From an uncultured Desulfobulbaceae bacterium (GTDB lineage Bacteria; Desulfobacterota; Desulfobulbia; Desulfobulbales; CALZHT01), in NCBI GenBank assembly GCA_945787445.1, contig CALZHT010000031.1, positions 1 through 64,000 on the forward strand: 64,000 bases of DNA. Reading direction: 5' to 3'. Position 1 is the first letter of the stretch. Each line of letters opens with the position of its first letter. A program made the translations under genes and the position numbers. Positions 37,586 to 47,839 of this stretch are shown piece after piece. The notes under the pieces were generated by a model. It did not search any database. It worked only from the letters and a program-made list of their open reading frames with translations, and was not told the DNA's origin.

Positions 37586-38683
37586 TTACTTTTGTGAAAG
37601 CTTCTCAGCAACCGCTTCTTTAACAAGATGATCATAACTACTGAGATAGATATCAGACAAGGTTAGAAAAGCAGTTACAATCAGTGGTCCATAAATTATC
37701 CCTAAAACCCCAAAACCGGCCAATCCCCCCATAATTGCGAGAAAAACAAGAAGCGTATGCATCTGTACCTGCGTACCAACCAGTTTCGGTTTGAGCAGAT
37801 ATTCAATGGAAAAGGAAATTATCATATAGAAGACGATCAGGAAAACACCGGCGCCAACATTTCCTTTCATAATGAGAATGACGGATGCCGGCACAAGAAC
37901 CAGTCCTATGCCGAAGATGGGCAGAAATGCTAAAATTCCCATGACCACGCCCCACAATATCGGAGGACCGAGATTGAAAAAGGCAAATATCAGGCCGCCC
38001 AGAACGCCCTGGATCATGCCGCAGATGCCATTGCCGATTAATACGGCGCCCGCTATTTTTTCAAATTTTTGTATCAATTGCCTTTCCTGGTCGTCGGGCA
38101 GGGGGGATAAGCGCAGCAAGAAATCAATCAGATGTTCGTGGTCTTTCAGGAGAAAGAAGATGATAATGAGCAGCATGAAAAAATTAAAAATAAAACTTAG
38201 AATATTTGCCGCCCATGCGCTTGCCTGATTATAAATGAAAAATCCTACCACCTTACCGATTTCAGCAAGAGTCTGGCTGATATTTTCCGGCTGGAAGGAA
38301 ATGCCGAATGTTTCAAGAAATTCTTGCAGACGGAGGATCTTTTCGTTTTCATGCAGAAACTCCCGCAGTTTTAAGCCGAGGTTTGCCCCTTTGCTAAACT
38401 GGTAAAGGGAAAATGCTTCTTGTGACAAGGCGCCGATAAAGAACAAGAGAGGTACAAATACAAGAAGTATGATGAGAGTGCAGGTGGCAAGCGAGGAAAA
38501 AGAAGGCGAAAATTTTTTCGTAAGAAACTTATAGATTGGCTGAAAGATTGCAGATAGCAGGTACGAAAGGACAAGAATGGAAAGAAAAGGCCATAATATC
38601 TTGGCAACGAGCAGTATTGAAATAAAAAAGAGGATAAGGAAGTATTTCAATACCATTGGGCTTGCTGCTGATTGCTTATCCAT
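37586..38683 (-). CDS. AI-2E family transporter (PerM-like membrane protein)
   Basis: The 365-residue protein has about eight membrane helices with the long cytoplasmic segment of the AI-2E/PerM family after the third helix, and the final motif LGIIYGPLIVTAFLTL. Members export autoinducer-2 or act as Na+/H+ antiporters; the substrate here is unknown. I chose the ATG at 38683 with AGGGG upstream over an in-frame start at 38734. Confidence 0.85.
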   Translation of the reverse strand: MDKQSAASPMVLKYFLILFFISILLVAKILWPFLSILVLSYLLSAIFQPIYKFLTKKFSPSFSSLATCTLIILLVFVPLLFFIGALSQEAFSLYQFSKGANLGLKLREFLHENEKILRLQEFLETFGISFQPENISQTLAEIGKVVGFFIYNQASAWAANILSFIFNFFMLLIIIFFLLKDHEHLIDFLLRLSPLPDDQERQLIQKFEKIAGAVLIGNGICGMIQGVLGGLIFAFFNLGPPILWGVVMGILAFLPIFGIGLVLVPASVILIMKGNVGAGVFLIVFYMIISFSIEYLLKPKLVGTQVQMHTLLVFLAIMGGLAGFGVLGIIYGPLIVTAFLTLSDIYLSSYDHLVKEAVAEKLSQK

Positions 38684-38948
38684 ACAACCCCTATAACATA
38701 TTACCGCGAAAGTATTAAGGAATAATGCGCACATCCTCTTCCTAAATATCTCACGTATTATACTGTATTAAAATGACCGGTCGCCATATTTTGTTTTTAA
38801 AAGAAACCGAAAGCAATTTAAGTTATTTTAAAGAATTTCTATTTCATGTATAGTAATCGCCTTTTACACCGTAAATGTAGATGGATGGGTGTCGGGTAAA
38901 ATTTTTTCCGAAGTAGTTGCGTGTATGATCTAAGGAGTGAACCAAGTC

Positions 38949-40016
38949 ATGGACTTGAAGCTTGAGAGAGTAATCGATAATGAATTGAAATCCAAACCGG
39001 ATGAAAGCAATTTAGGCTTTGGTCAATATTTTACCGACCACATGTTTGTCATGACCTATGATGAAGGGAAGGGCTGGCATGAAGCTGGTATTAAAAAATA
39101 TGCAAATTTTTCCTTGGATCCGGCTGCCATGGTGTTGCACTATGGGCAAGCTATTTTTGAAGGGTTGAAGGCATATAGAGGTAAAAGGGAGAAGATATAT
39201 CTTTTTCGTCCTAACGCGAACCTTGAGCGCATGAACGTCTCTGCTGAAAGGATGTGCATGCCCACTTTTGACACCAAGGAAGTCCTTGCCGCCATGCAGG
39301 AACTAATCCGTATTGATGAGTCGTGGGTGCCGCATGCAAAAGGTGCCACCCTCTATATTCGACCTACCATGGTTGCCATTGAAGCAGGCCTTGGAGTGAG
39401 GCCTGCAAAGAGCTATCTTTTCTTCATTATTTTAAGTCCGGTCGGCGCTTACTATCCTGAAGGGTTCAACCCTATAAAAATCTATGTGACGGATACATAT
39501 GTCCGGGCGGTTTCCGGCGGGGTCGGGCACGTGAAAACGGCAGGGAATTATGCGGCAAGCATCATGGCTGCAGTTGAAGCCCAGAAGAAAGGGTATACCC
39601 AGGTTCTTTGGCTCGATGCCGTGCACCGGAAATTTATTGAGGAGGTCGGCACCAGCAATATTTTCTTTCAGATTGGTGATGAGCTGATTACGCCACCTCT
39701 TTCCGGCAGCATATTGCCGGGTATTACACGTGATTCTGTTCTGAAATTGACAAAAGATTGGGGGCTTAAGGTTTCGGAGAGACCAATTTCGATCGATGAG
39801 GTTCTGCAGGCGAATGAAAAGGGAACCTTAAAGGAAGTGTTCGGTTCAGGGACAGCGGCCGTCATTTCTCCGGTTGGTGCTTTATGTTACAAGGGCAGGG
39901 AATATACGGTCAATGGCGCTATCGCCGGAGAACTCTCACAAAGGCTCTTTGCGGAACTTCAAGCAATTCAGTTCGGTATAAAGACTGATCCGTACGGCTG
40001 GACAGTGGCCGTGTAG
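38949..40016 (+). CDS. ilvE: Branched-chain amino acid aminotransferase
   Basis: The 355-residue protein is a class IV PLP transaminase: LHYGQAIFEGLKAYRG near 58-73, RPNANLERMN, the PLP lysine in HVKTAGNYAAS, EVGTSNIFF and FGSGTAAVISPV near the end. It makes leucine, isoleucine and valine from their 2-keto acids. I chose the ATG at 38949; GGAG is 12 bases upstream. An in-frame GTG at 38937 lies within that site. Confidence 0.93.
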   Translation: MDLKLERVIDNELKSKPDESNLGFGQYFTDHMFVMTYDEGKGWHEAGIKKYANFSLDPAAMVLHYGQAIFEGLKAYRGKREKIYLFRPNANLERMNVSAERMCMPTFDTKEVLAAMQELIRIDESWVPHAKGATLYIRPTMVAIEAGLGVRPAKSYLFFIILSPVGAYYPEGFNPIKIYVTDTYVRAVSGGVGHVKTAGNYAASIMAAVEAQKKGYTQVLWLDAVHRKFIEEVGTSNIFFQIGDELITPPLSGSILPGITRDSVLKLTKDWGLKVSERPISIDEVLQANEKGTLKEVFGSGTAAVISPVGALCYKGREYTVNGAIAGELSQRLFAELQAIQFGIKTDPYGWTVAV

Positions 40017-40247
40017 GATAACTAAACAGATACCTTGCTTTTGGGCGATATTTGCTCTAATAATTTTCACCATTAACTATTCAACAAGATTTTTTTATCT
40101 GCTCACTTGATTTTTTATAGAGCCGTGCCTATTTTATCGGCCAGCCTGAAAAATATTCACATTTTAGGCATTGATTCAAGCAAACATAAAAATGGATGGG
40201 TGTAAATTGATATGGCTGCGCTTGCGTTGTCTTTCAATCTTGATGAT

Positions 40248-40345
40248 CCCGCAAAAAGTCGGGAAAGCAGTTAACGTGCCATGTAATTTCAACTAGGTAC
40301 AACGTAATACATCGATGAAACCGTATTTTTTACGATTTCATCAAT
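40248..40345 (+). repeat. Repeat family A, copy 3 (short form)
   Basis: It runs from CCCGCAAAAAGTCGGG to the closing hairpin ATGAAACCGTA-TACGATTTCATCAAT. It lies in the 493-base gap between ilvE and groES (40017-40509), which otherwise holds only the groES promoter region. Confidence 0.85.
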
Positions 40346-40509
40346 CTTTACAATCCCTTAAAAAGCAGGGTTGTCAGTTACGGTGTCCTGATTTTTCAAT
40401 GGGGTATTACACGAAACGGCGTTGAATCTGCTATTTAAGCAAGTTCATCAAATTTATAAGTAGTTGTTACTCAAATCAATAAAACTTAATAAAGAAATGG
40501 AGGCGTTTT

Positions 40510-40797
40510 ATGAACATTCGTCCATTAAATGATCGCATTCTGGTCAAACGATTGGAGGAAGAGGAAACAACCAAAGGCGGTATAATCATTCCTGACACTG
40601 CCAAGGAAAAACCGGCCGAAGGAAAAATTATGGCCGTCGGTAAAGGTAAATTGAACGATAAGGGTGATCGTATCCCTTTGGAGGTCAAGGCTGGTGACAC
40701 TGTCCTGTTCAGTAAATATGGTGGAACCGATGTAAAGATTGAGGGTGAAGACTTCCTGATCATGCGTGAAGATGACATTCTTGGTGTTGTGGAATAA
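40510..40797 (+). CDS. groS: Co-chaperonin GroES
   Basis: The 95-residue protein has the GroES mobile loop [19 protein letters not shown] and the ending DILGVVE. It caps the GroEL chamber. GGAGG lies just upstream of the ATG; groEL follows 99 bases later. I see no CIRCE repeat in the upstream gap. Confidence 0.96.
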   Translation: MNIRPLNDRILVKRLEEEETTKGGIIIPDTAKEKPAEGKIMAVGKGKLNDKGDRIPLEVKAGDTVLFSKYGGTDVKIEGEDFLIMREDDILGVVE

Positions 40798-40875
40798 TGT
40801 GGAAATACACTAACCATTCGAGGGGAGCATCCATAGAAATCCTCTGTAAATTTTAATTATTTCTAAACAAGATAA

Positions 40876-42555
<1,680 letters not shown>

Positions 42556-42627
42556 TTCTACCCTCTTGCCGGGCAATATTTTACTTGAAGTAAAACTTGC
42601 CTGTTACTCGAAACATATTGAAAATAA

Positions 42628-42665
42628 GAAAGGAGCCTTTCCACCAAGAAAGGCTCCTTTCTTTT
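42628..42665 (+). terminator. Terminator after groEL
   Basis: GAAAGGAGCCTTT at 42628-42640 pairs with AAAGGCTCCTTTC at 42649-42661, followed by a T run. Confidence 0.9.
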
Positions 42666-42720
42666 ATATTGCTATCTTTTGTTTTGGAGTGATAGGGCCA
42701 AGATTCAGATGTATTTTATA

Positions 42721-42749
42721 TTGACAATTTCGGTAAAATACCCTATAGA
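42721..42749 (+). promoter_or_regulatory. Sigma-70 promoter of tRNA-Met
   Basis: TTGACA at 42721-42726, a 17-base spacer and TATAGA at 42744-42749 lie 15 bases before the tRNA. Confidence 0.85.
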
Positions 42750-42763
42750 ACAAAGCTTTTCAG

Positions 42764-42840
42764 GGCGATGTAGCTCAGCTGGTCAGAGCATACGGCTCAT
42801 ATCCGTAGTGTCCGGGGTTCAAGTCCCTGCATCGCCACCA
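42764..42840 (+). tRNA. tRNA-Met (anticodon CAT, elongator)
   Basis: GGCGATGTAGCTCAG opens a cloverleaf with anticodon CAT in CTCATATC and a CCA end. The first base pair G-C and the A/T in the D-stem favour elongator Met over initiator; a lysidine-type Ile-tRNA cannot be excluded from sequence alone. Confidence 0.9.
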
Positions 42841-42850
42841 TTAAAAAATA

Positions 42851-42883
42851 AAGCGCCTCTTTTGGGGGCGCTTTTGTTTTTTT
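42851..42883 (+). terminator. Terminator after tRNA-Met
   Basis: AAGCGCC at 42851-42857 pairs with GGCGCTT at 42867-42873, with a following T run. Confidence 0.8.
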
Positions 42884-43033
42884 CAGGCTGCGAGCATTAT
42901 AAAATACACTGATTTTGTGTTCCCATGGGGATTTCTTTGCTGATGTCAGAGTATGGAGTGAGCCCATATAATTACATGTTTCAGGAATCTCGCTCCCGCC
43001 TGTTTACGGAAGCGTCTTTTTTGGTGTTATTTT

Positions 43034-43327
43034 TCAATAATCATCGTCCTGATCTCCATCTTCTTCATCCTCATCTTCCGAGGCCTGTACTTCCTCCTCC
43101 TCCTCCACTTCTTCTTCGGCAGCTTTTTTGGTCAGACGTTTTGAGGGAGGAAAAACGATATCGGCTATCTTTTCCACTTCTTGGTGCACTTTGGGATCAA
43201 GCAGGCAAACATCACATTCAAAGATATGTTTTTCCATGAAAGCCACCATTCGAGCCGGCGCCAATGCTTCATCCTGAACTTGATGGTACCATGATTTAAT
43301 GAGCTTGCTTAAACGCTCACAATCCAT
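43034..43327 (-). CDS. Small protein with CxxC and acidic tail, function unknown
   Basis: The roughly 97-residue product has an alpha-helical N-terminal part with CDVC, and the C-terminal third is mostly Asp and Glu. No family is recognised. I chose the ATG at 43327 after AAAAGGAGC; an upstream start gives a longer, non-conserved tail. It stands alone between tRNA genes. Confidence 0.6.
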   Translation of the reverse strand: MDCERLSKLIKSWYHQVQDEALAPARMVAFMEKHIFECDVCLLDPKVHQEVEKIADIVFPPSKRLTKKAAEEEVEEEEEVQASEDEDEEDGDQDDDY

Positions 43328-43519
43328 AAAAATTGCTCCTTTTGGCAAGTTTATAGTATTCCTCAATATAAACGACTACATACTTGCACGGTTTTTTTAA
43401 AAATCAATAAGGCCCAAAATAGGAATAAAATTTACAATACCGGGTAATTACGCCTCCTTGCCAAGGGAGACCCTTTTTTGCATGATGAAGAAATTTAGCA
43501 TAAAAAGTCCAGAAAAAAG

Positions 43520-43548
43520 TTGCCGGTAAACCAAAGAAAATTTATTAT
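43520..43548 (+). promoter_or_regulatory. Candidate promoter of tRNA-Sec
   Basis: TTGCCG at 43520-43525 and TATTAT at 43543-43548 are separated by 17 bases, 20 bases upstream of the tRNA. Confidence 0.6.
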
Positions 43549-43568
43549 TATATTTTGTAAAGGTTGAC

Positions 43569-43666
43569 GGAAGTGGAAAGGGCGCTGGTGGCCCTCCCGG
43601 ACTTCAAATCCGGTGCACTGGGTTAACAGCTTGGTGGGTGGGTTCGATTCCCATGCACTTCCGCCA
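43569..43666 (+). tRNA. selC: tRNA-Sec (anticodon TCA)
   Basis: The 98-base gene has the UGA-decoding anticodon TCA in ACTTCAAAT, a long variable arm (about 23 bases), a T-loop TTCGATT and CCA end. The acceptor pairs GGAAGTG with CACTTCC (7 pairs plus one G-G apposition); the D-stem AGGGC/GCCCT is long. This is the selenocysteine tRNA, so the organism should make selenoproteins. Confidence 0.95.
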
Positions 43667-43671
43667 TCGTA

Positions 43672-44556
43672 TTATCCCTCAGGGGTTCGTGATTTTAAAA
43701 GGGGATATCCCAACTCTTCCCTTTGTTCTGTGTATTGAATCGCAACCTTTCGGGCAATATTCCTTATCCGGCCAATGTATCTGGTTCTCTCGGCCACGCT
43801 TATCGCTTTGCGCGCATCCAGAAGATTGAAGGTATGAGAGCATTTCAGGCAATAATCATAAGCCGGGAGGATCAAGTTGTTATCCAAGAGCTTATGGGCT
43901 TCTGACTCGAATGTATCAAAAAAGGAAATCAATGCTTCAACGTTTGCAATTTCAAAGTTAAAGGTTGAAAACTCAATTTCTGCCTGGTGGTAAATTTCGC
44001 CGTAAGTAACATCTTTGTTCCAGGCAATATTATAGACACTGTCAACTCCCTGAAGATACATGGCGATACGTTCAAGCCCGTATGTTATTTCAACAGTGAC
44101 AGGCGATAAATCAATACTGCCAGCTTGCTGGAAATAGGTGAATTGGGTGATTTCCATGCCATCGAGCCAAACTTCCCAGCCAAGCCCCCAGGCGCCAAGG
44201 GTCGGAGATTCCCAATCGTCTTCGACAAACCTGACGTCGTGCTCAAGAAGATCAAGGTTAAAGCGCTTGAGGCTGTCTAGATAGAGGTCCTGGATATTCA
44301 ATGGAGAAGGCTTGATAACGACTTGGTATTGATAATAATGTTGCAGGCGATTGGGATTTTCACCGTATCTTCCATCAGTAGGGCGTCTCGAAGGCTGGAC
44401 ATAAGCTGCTTCCCATGGCTCAGGGCCAAGGGCACGGAGAAGGGTGGCCGGATGAAAGGTGCCGGCCCCAACCTCCATATCGTAAGGTTGCTGGATGATG
44501 CATCCTTTTCCCGCCCAGAACTGATTTAATTCAAAGATGATGTCCTGAAAATACAT
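43672..44556 (-). CDS. glyQ: Glycyl-tRNA synthetase alpha subunit
   Basis: The 294-residue protein matches GlyQ of the alpha2beta2 enzyme along its whole length: [17 protein letters not shown] at the start and class II motif [15 protein letters not shown]. It makes glycyl-AMP with the beta subunit GlyS. No glyS is adjacent: the stop lies six bases from the tRNA-Sec CCA end, on the opposite strand. glyS is presumably elsewhere. Confidence 0.95.
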   Translation of the reverse strand: MYFQDIIFELNQFWAGKGCIIQQPYDMEVGAGTFHPATLLRALGPEPWEAAYVQPSRRPTDGRYGENPNRLQHYYQYQVVIKPSPLNIQDLYLDSLKRFNLDLLEHDVRFVEDDWESPTLGAWGLGWEVWLDGMEITQFTYFQQAGSIDLSPVTVEITYGLERIAMYLQGVDSVYNIAWNKDVTYGEIYHQAEIEFSTFNFEIANVEALISFFDTFESEAHKLLDNNLILPAYDYCLKCSHTFNLLDARKAISVAERTRYIGRIRNIARKVAIQYTEQREELGYPLLKSRTPEG

Positions 44557-44695
44557 GTGGAAAATCGTAAGCCTTTTTAATTAATAAAATTTTGCTTGGT
44601 CCGGAAAAATAAAAGAGGATGGCTAATGTTTCAATAAAAAAGTATGGTATTGCAAAAATAAACTTTATTTTTTTATTGTCTCCATCTTTGATGGT

Positions 44696-44792
44696 CTCGC
44701 AAAAGCCAGGAAAGCGGTTAACGTGCCATGTAATTTCAACTAGTTACAACGTGATACATCGATATAATCGTTTTTTTTACGATTTTATCAAT
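44696..44792 (+). repeat. Repeat family A, copy 4 (short form)
   Basis: It runs from CTCGCAAAAGCCAGG to the closing hairpin AATCG-TTTTTTTT-ACGATTTTATCAAT, in the gap between glyQ and the YfaZ-like gene (44557-44967). The hairpin has drifted more than in other copies. Nothing else is recognisable there. Confidence 0.8.
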
Positions 44793-44967
44793 TTTTAATA
44801 ATCTGCATATTTAGGTATGTTTACCGCAACGTCTATTTAGGAGATAGCGTAGTTGAGTTATTTCTGCGAAGAGATTTCTCTACTTGATGGAACATCTGGA
44901 TTATGTCATATTTTAAAGACCGACAACAAAATACATAAAGCACAATAAATATTTCCGGAGCCGAATA

Positions 44968-45528
44968 ATGATCAAAAAGATTATACTTACAGTTGCGCTT
45001 TTTTTTATGGCTTTGCCTGTTCATGCGGGTTCGTTGGAATTCAGCCTTAATGATTTCAGTGCCCAGGCTACCGTGAAGCAAAAAATTAGCGAGGACAATT
45101 TTGGGGCTTCACTGGTTAACGCAAAGATATTGTATAATTCAAAAGAAGACACCACCCTTGGCTCCGTGGGATTAGATGTTCTTGGCAATATCGGTGTGCA
45201 AGGAGTTCAAGCTGGCGCCGGTGTTAAGCTCTATGGTGGAACTACTGATAAAGAAGATATCCTTTCCCTTGCCTTAGGAGCTTTGGCGCGTGTCGCTCCA
45301 GCCGCATGGAAGGGCTTTGGTTTTTCCGGAAGTATTTTTTGGGCCCCTTCCGTGCTGTCATTTCTGGACGCCGATGGGGGATTTGATTCGTCAATAAGCG
45401 TGGATTATGAATTTATTCCCAGGGCGAGAATTTTCGTGAGCTACAACAATATCAGAATAGATATCGAGGACCGCGGAGATGTGACTGCTGACGAAGCATT
45501 CCGGGTGGGTGTCGAACTTATTTTTTAA
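44968..45528 (+). CDS. YfaZ-family outer membrane protein
   Basis: The 186-residue protein has a signal peptide (cleavage near VHAG at residue 20) and amphipathic strands ending with Phe, as in outer membrane barrels; it matches the YfaZ family by its order GSLEFSLNDFSAQAT, LGALARVAP and RVGVELIF. Function in the outer membrane is unknown. CGGAG precedes the ATG. Confidence 0.78.
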   Translation: MIKKIILTVALFFMALPVHAGSLEFSLNDFSAQATVKQKISEDNFGASLVNAKILYNSKEDTTLGSVGLDVLGNIGVQGVQAGAGVKLYGGTTDKEDILSLALGALARVAPAAWKGFGFSGSIFWAPSVLSFLDADGGFDSSISVDYEFIPRARIFVSYNNIRIDIEDRGDVTADEAFRVGVELIF

Positions 45529-45640
45529 CCGACAGCATCGTAAGTATTTAATTGATAGCCTGTTCGCCTTAGCTGTTTTAAGCGGGCTGACATCTGCATT
45601 TCTCAATTTCACGATTCCCATTGGCGCTTTTCAATAAGTT

Positions 45641-46402
45641 ATGCGGGCGCATCTTTTTTACCACAGTAGAGGGACACCCCATTTTATCTTTCGTTCCCTT
45701 TTCTTTCCCCATCTTTTCCATGGGGTTTTTACAACCAATGGCGGTGTTAGCAAAGGACCTTGGCGATCGTTGAATGTGAGTTTCAACGTGGGGGATGGTA
45801 GTCAGAATGTGTTGGAAAACAGACAAAGGATAAAAGAGGCCTTTGGTGTATCACGTCTGGTTTCCGCCAACCAGGTCCATGGGAATAATATACTTTTCAT
45901 ATCACAGCAGCCTTCTTCAGATGTTGAGGAACAAGGATATGATGCAATAATATCAGCCGCCAAAGGTGTCGCATTCATGATCCAGCAGGCAGACTGTCAG
46001 GCCGTTTTTCTTTATGATCCTGTCCGGCACGCTGCAGGAATTATTCATGCCGGATGGAGAGGCAGCGTACAAAATATAATTGGCGATACGGTCAGGGCTA
46101 TGAAAGAAAATCTTGGCGTGAAACCGGCTAACCTTTATGCAGCGGTAAGCCCCTCCCTCGGTCCTTGCTGTGCAGAATTTATCAATTATCAGAAAGAACT
46201 GCCGCAGATGTTCAAAAAGTACCGAGTCAGGGAGAATAATTTTGATTTCTGGTCCATTAGCAGAGACCAGCTTGTTAACGCATCAGTCAAACCTGAGAAA
46301 ATTGATATTGCAGGAATATGCAACCTGTGCAATCCGGATTTTTATTCCTTTCGGCGAGAAGGAATCACCGGCCGGTTCGCCTCAGTCATTGGTTTGTACT
46401 GA
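45641..46402 (+). CDS. pgeF: Purine nucleoside phosphorylase PgeF (laccase-domain, YfiH family)
   Basis: The 253-residue protein has the YfiH/PgeF hallmarks HGVFTTNGGVS, HAGWRGSVQNI and SPSLGPCCAEF with the metal His and Cys. These were once called polyphenol oxidases; known members cleave purine nucleosides or UDP-MurNAc peptides. The stop overlaps the rsmB start (TGATG). Confidence 0.9.
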   Translation: MRAHLFYHSRGTPHFIFRSLFFPHLFHGVFTTNGGVSKGPWRSLNVSFNVGDGSQNVLENRQRIKEAFGVSRLVSANQVHGNNILFISQQPSSDVEEQGYDAIISAAKGVAFMIQQADCQAVFLYDPVRHAAGIIHAGWRGSVQNIIGDTVRAMKENLGVKPANLYAAVSPSLGPCCAEFINYQKELPQMFKKYRVRENNFDFWSISRDQLVNASVKPEKIDIAGICNLCNPDFYSFRREGITGRFASVIGLY

Positions 46403-47757
46403 TGAACTCAGATGCCCGGTTTGTCTCTCTAGAGATATTGTGCGACTGGCAGAAAACACACGGGCCTGTTGATGAGATCAAAGATAGGTGGCTTTCGCAG
46501 CATGCTTTCAAAGACCAAAGGGATGCTCATTTGGTCATGGCCCTTGTTTATGGCGCAATTCGCTGGCAAGGGTATCTTGATTGGGTCTTGAGTCGGTTTT
46601 CGACCCATCCACTCTCTAAAATGAAGAGGCGAACGTTAGCAGCACTTCGCATCGGTTTGTTTCAAATTCTCTTTCTGGACAGAATTCCCCAGTCAGCGGC
46701 GATAAATGAGACCGTAAATTCCCTGAGAGCGGCAAGGCAGCCCAAATGGATTTGTGGTTTTGTCAACGGATTGTTGCGAAACGTTGCTCGGAACCGCGAT
46801 ACCATTCCCGCTCCCGGACAAAAGGATCCCGCAATACCAGAGCATTCTCGGTTGAGCCATCCGGAATGGCTTTTACGCAAGTGGCAGAACCGTTATGGCG
46901 ATGACAAAGCTGAGGAAATGTGTCGACAGAACAACACCCAGCCAGACTTGTGTCTTTGTGTCAACACTGTTAAAGGCACCAGGGAGGCTTTCCTTGGACG
47001 TCTAGCAGAAAAGGGAATAAAGGCATGTCTTGGAGAATATTCCCGGCAAGCCGTGCGAATGGAAGGCTATAAAGGTCCTGTCCATGACTTGCCGGGATAT
47101 CATGAAGGGCTTTTCCAGGTTCAGGATGAGGCAGCCCAGCTTATCGTTCCCCTCCTTGCCCCTTTCAAAGATGGCGCATACCTTGATGGGTGCGCCGGAT
47201 CAGGGGGCAAGACCATACAGCTTGCCGATATGCTTTCAGGTTCGGGCCGCATACTGGCAGTGGATCCCAACAAAACAAGAATTGCACTGCTTAGAGAAAA
47301 TCTCAGCCGGGCAGGTTTTGTATCCAGCACAGAAATTATCCGAGGAAGACTGGAAGAACTGGAAGTCCGTTTTCGAGGGTATTTTTCCGGAGTCCTCATC
47401 GACGCTCCATGCTCCGGTTTGGGTGTCATCAGGCGGCATCCGGATATCCGCTGGAATCGACAACCTGGGGATGTTATGCGATACCAGCGCCAACAACTTG
47501 GATTATTGGAAGGCGCGGCTGAATTTACAAAGCCGGGTGGCACCCTGGTCTATAGCACCTGCAGCACCGAACCTGAAGAAAACGATGCAGTTGTAAGCCT
47601 GTTTCTTGAAAAACATAAGGAATTTTCATTGACTGACTGCAAAGATGTATTACCTTCCCAAGCAAGGGTATTGGTGGATACCGGCGGTTTTTTTCGAACC
47701 AATCCCGCTGATCATGATTTGGACGGCTTTTTTGCCGCCCGCCTCGTAAAAAAGTGA
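46402..47757 (+). CDS. rsmB: 16S rRNA m5C967 methyltransferase RsmB
   Basis: The 451-residue protein has an N-terminal NusB-like domain and a C-terminal SAM methyltransferase domain with LDGCAGSGGKT, DAPCSGLGVIRRHPDIRW and STCS, carrying the two catalytic Cys. It modifies C967 of 16S rRNA. The start overlaps the pgeF stop; an in-frame start at 46318 inside pgeF is less likely. Confidence 0.94.
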   Translation: MNSDARFVSLEILCDWQKTHGPVDEIKDRWLSQHAFKDQRDAHLVMALVYGAIRWQGYLDWVLSRFSTHPLSKMKRRTLAALRIGLFQILFLDRIPQSAAINETVNSLRAARQPKWICGFVNGLLRNVARNRDTIPAPGQKDPAIPEHSRLSHPEWLLRKWQNRYGDDKAEEMCRQNNTQPDLCLCVNTVKGTREAFLGRLAEKGIKACLGEYSRQAVRMEGYKGPVHDLPGYHEGLFQVQDEAAQLIVPLLAPFKDGAYLDGCAGSGGKTIQLADMLSGSGRILAVDPNKTRIALLRENLSRAGFVSSTEIIRGRLEELEVRFRGYFSGVLIDAPCSGLGVIRRHPDIRWNRQPGDVMRYQRQQLGLLEGAAEFTKPGGTLVYSTCSTEPEENDAVVSLFLEKHKEFSLTDCKDVLPSQARVLVDTGGFFRTNPADHDLDGFFAARLVKK

Positions 47758-47839
47758 TTCTTCCTCCTCGAATTTACATATCAAAGCATTAAATCATTTC
47801 GGAAAAATTAATTAATCGTAATGTTATTATTTTAGAGTC

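Noticed and set aside
40346-40509. CIRCE or sigma-32 site before groES
   Set aside because: No inverted TTAGCACTC repeat is present, and no convincing CTTGAA/CCCCAT pair was found.
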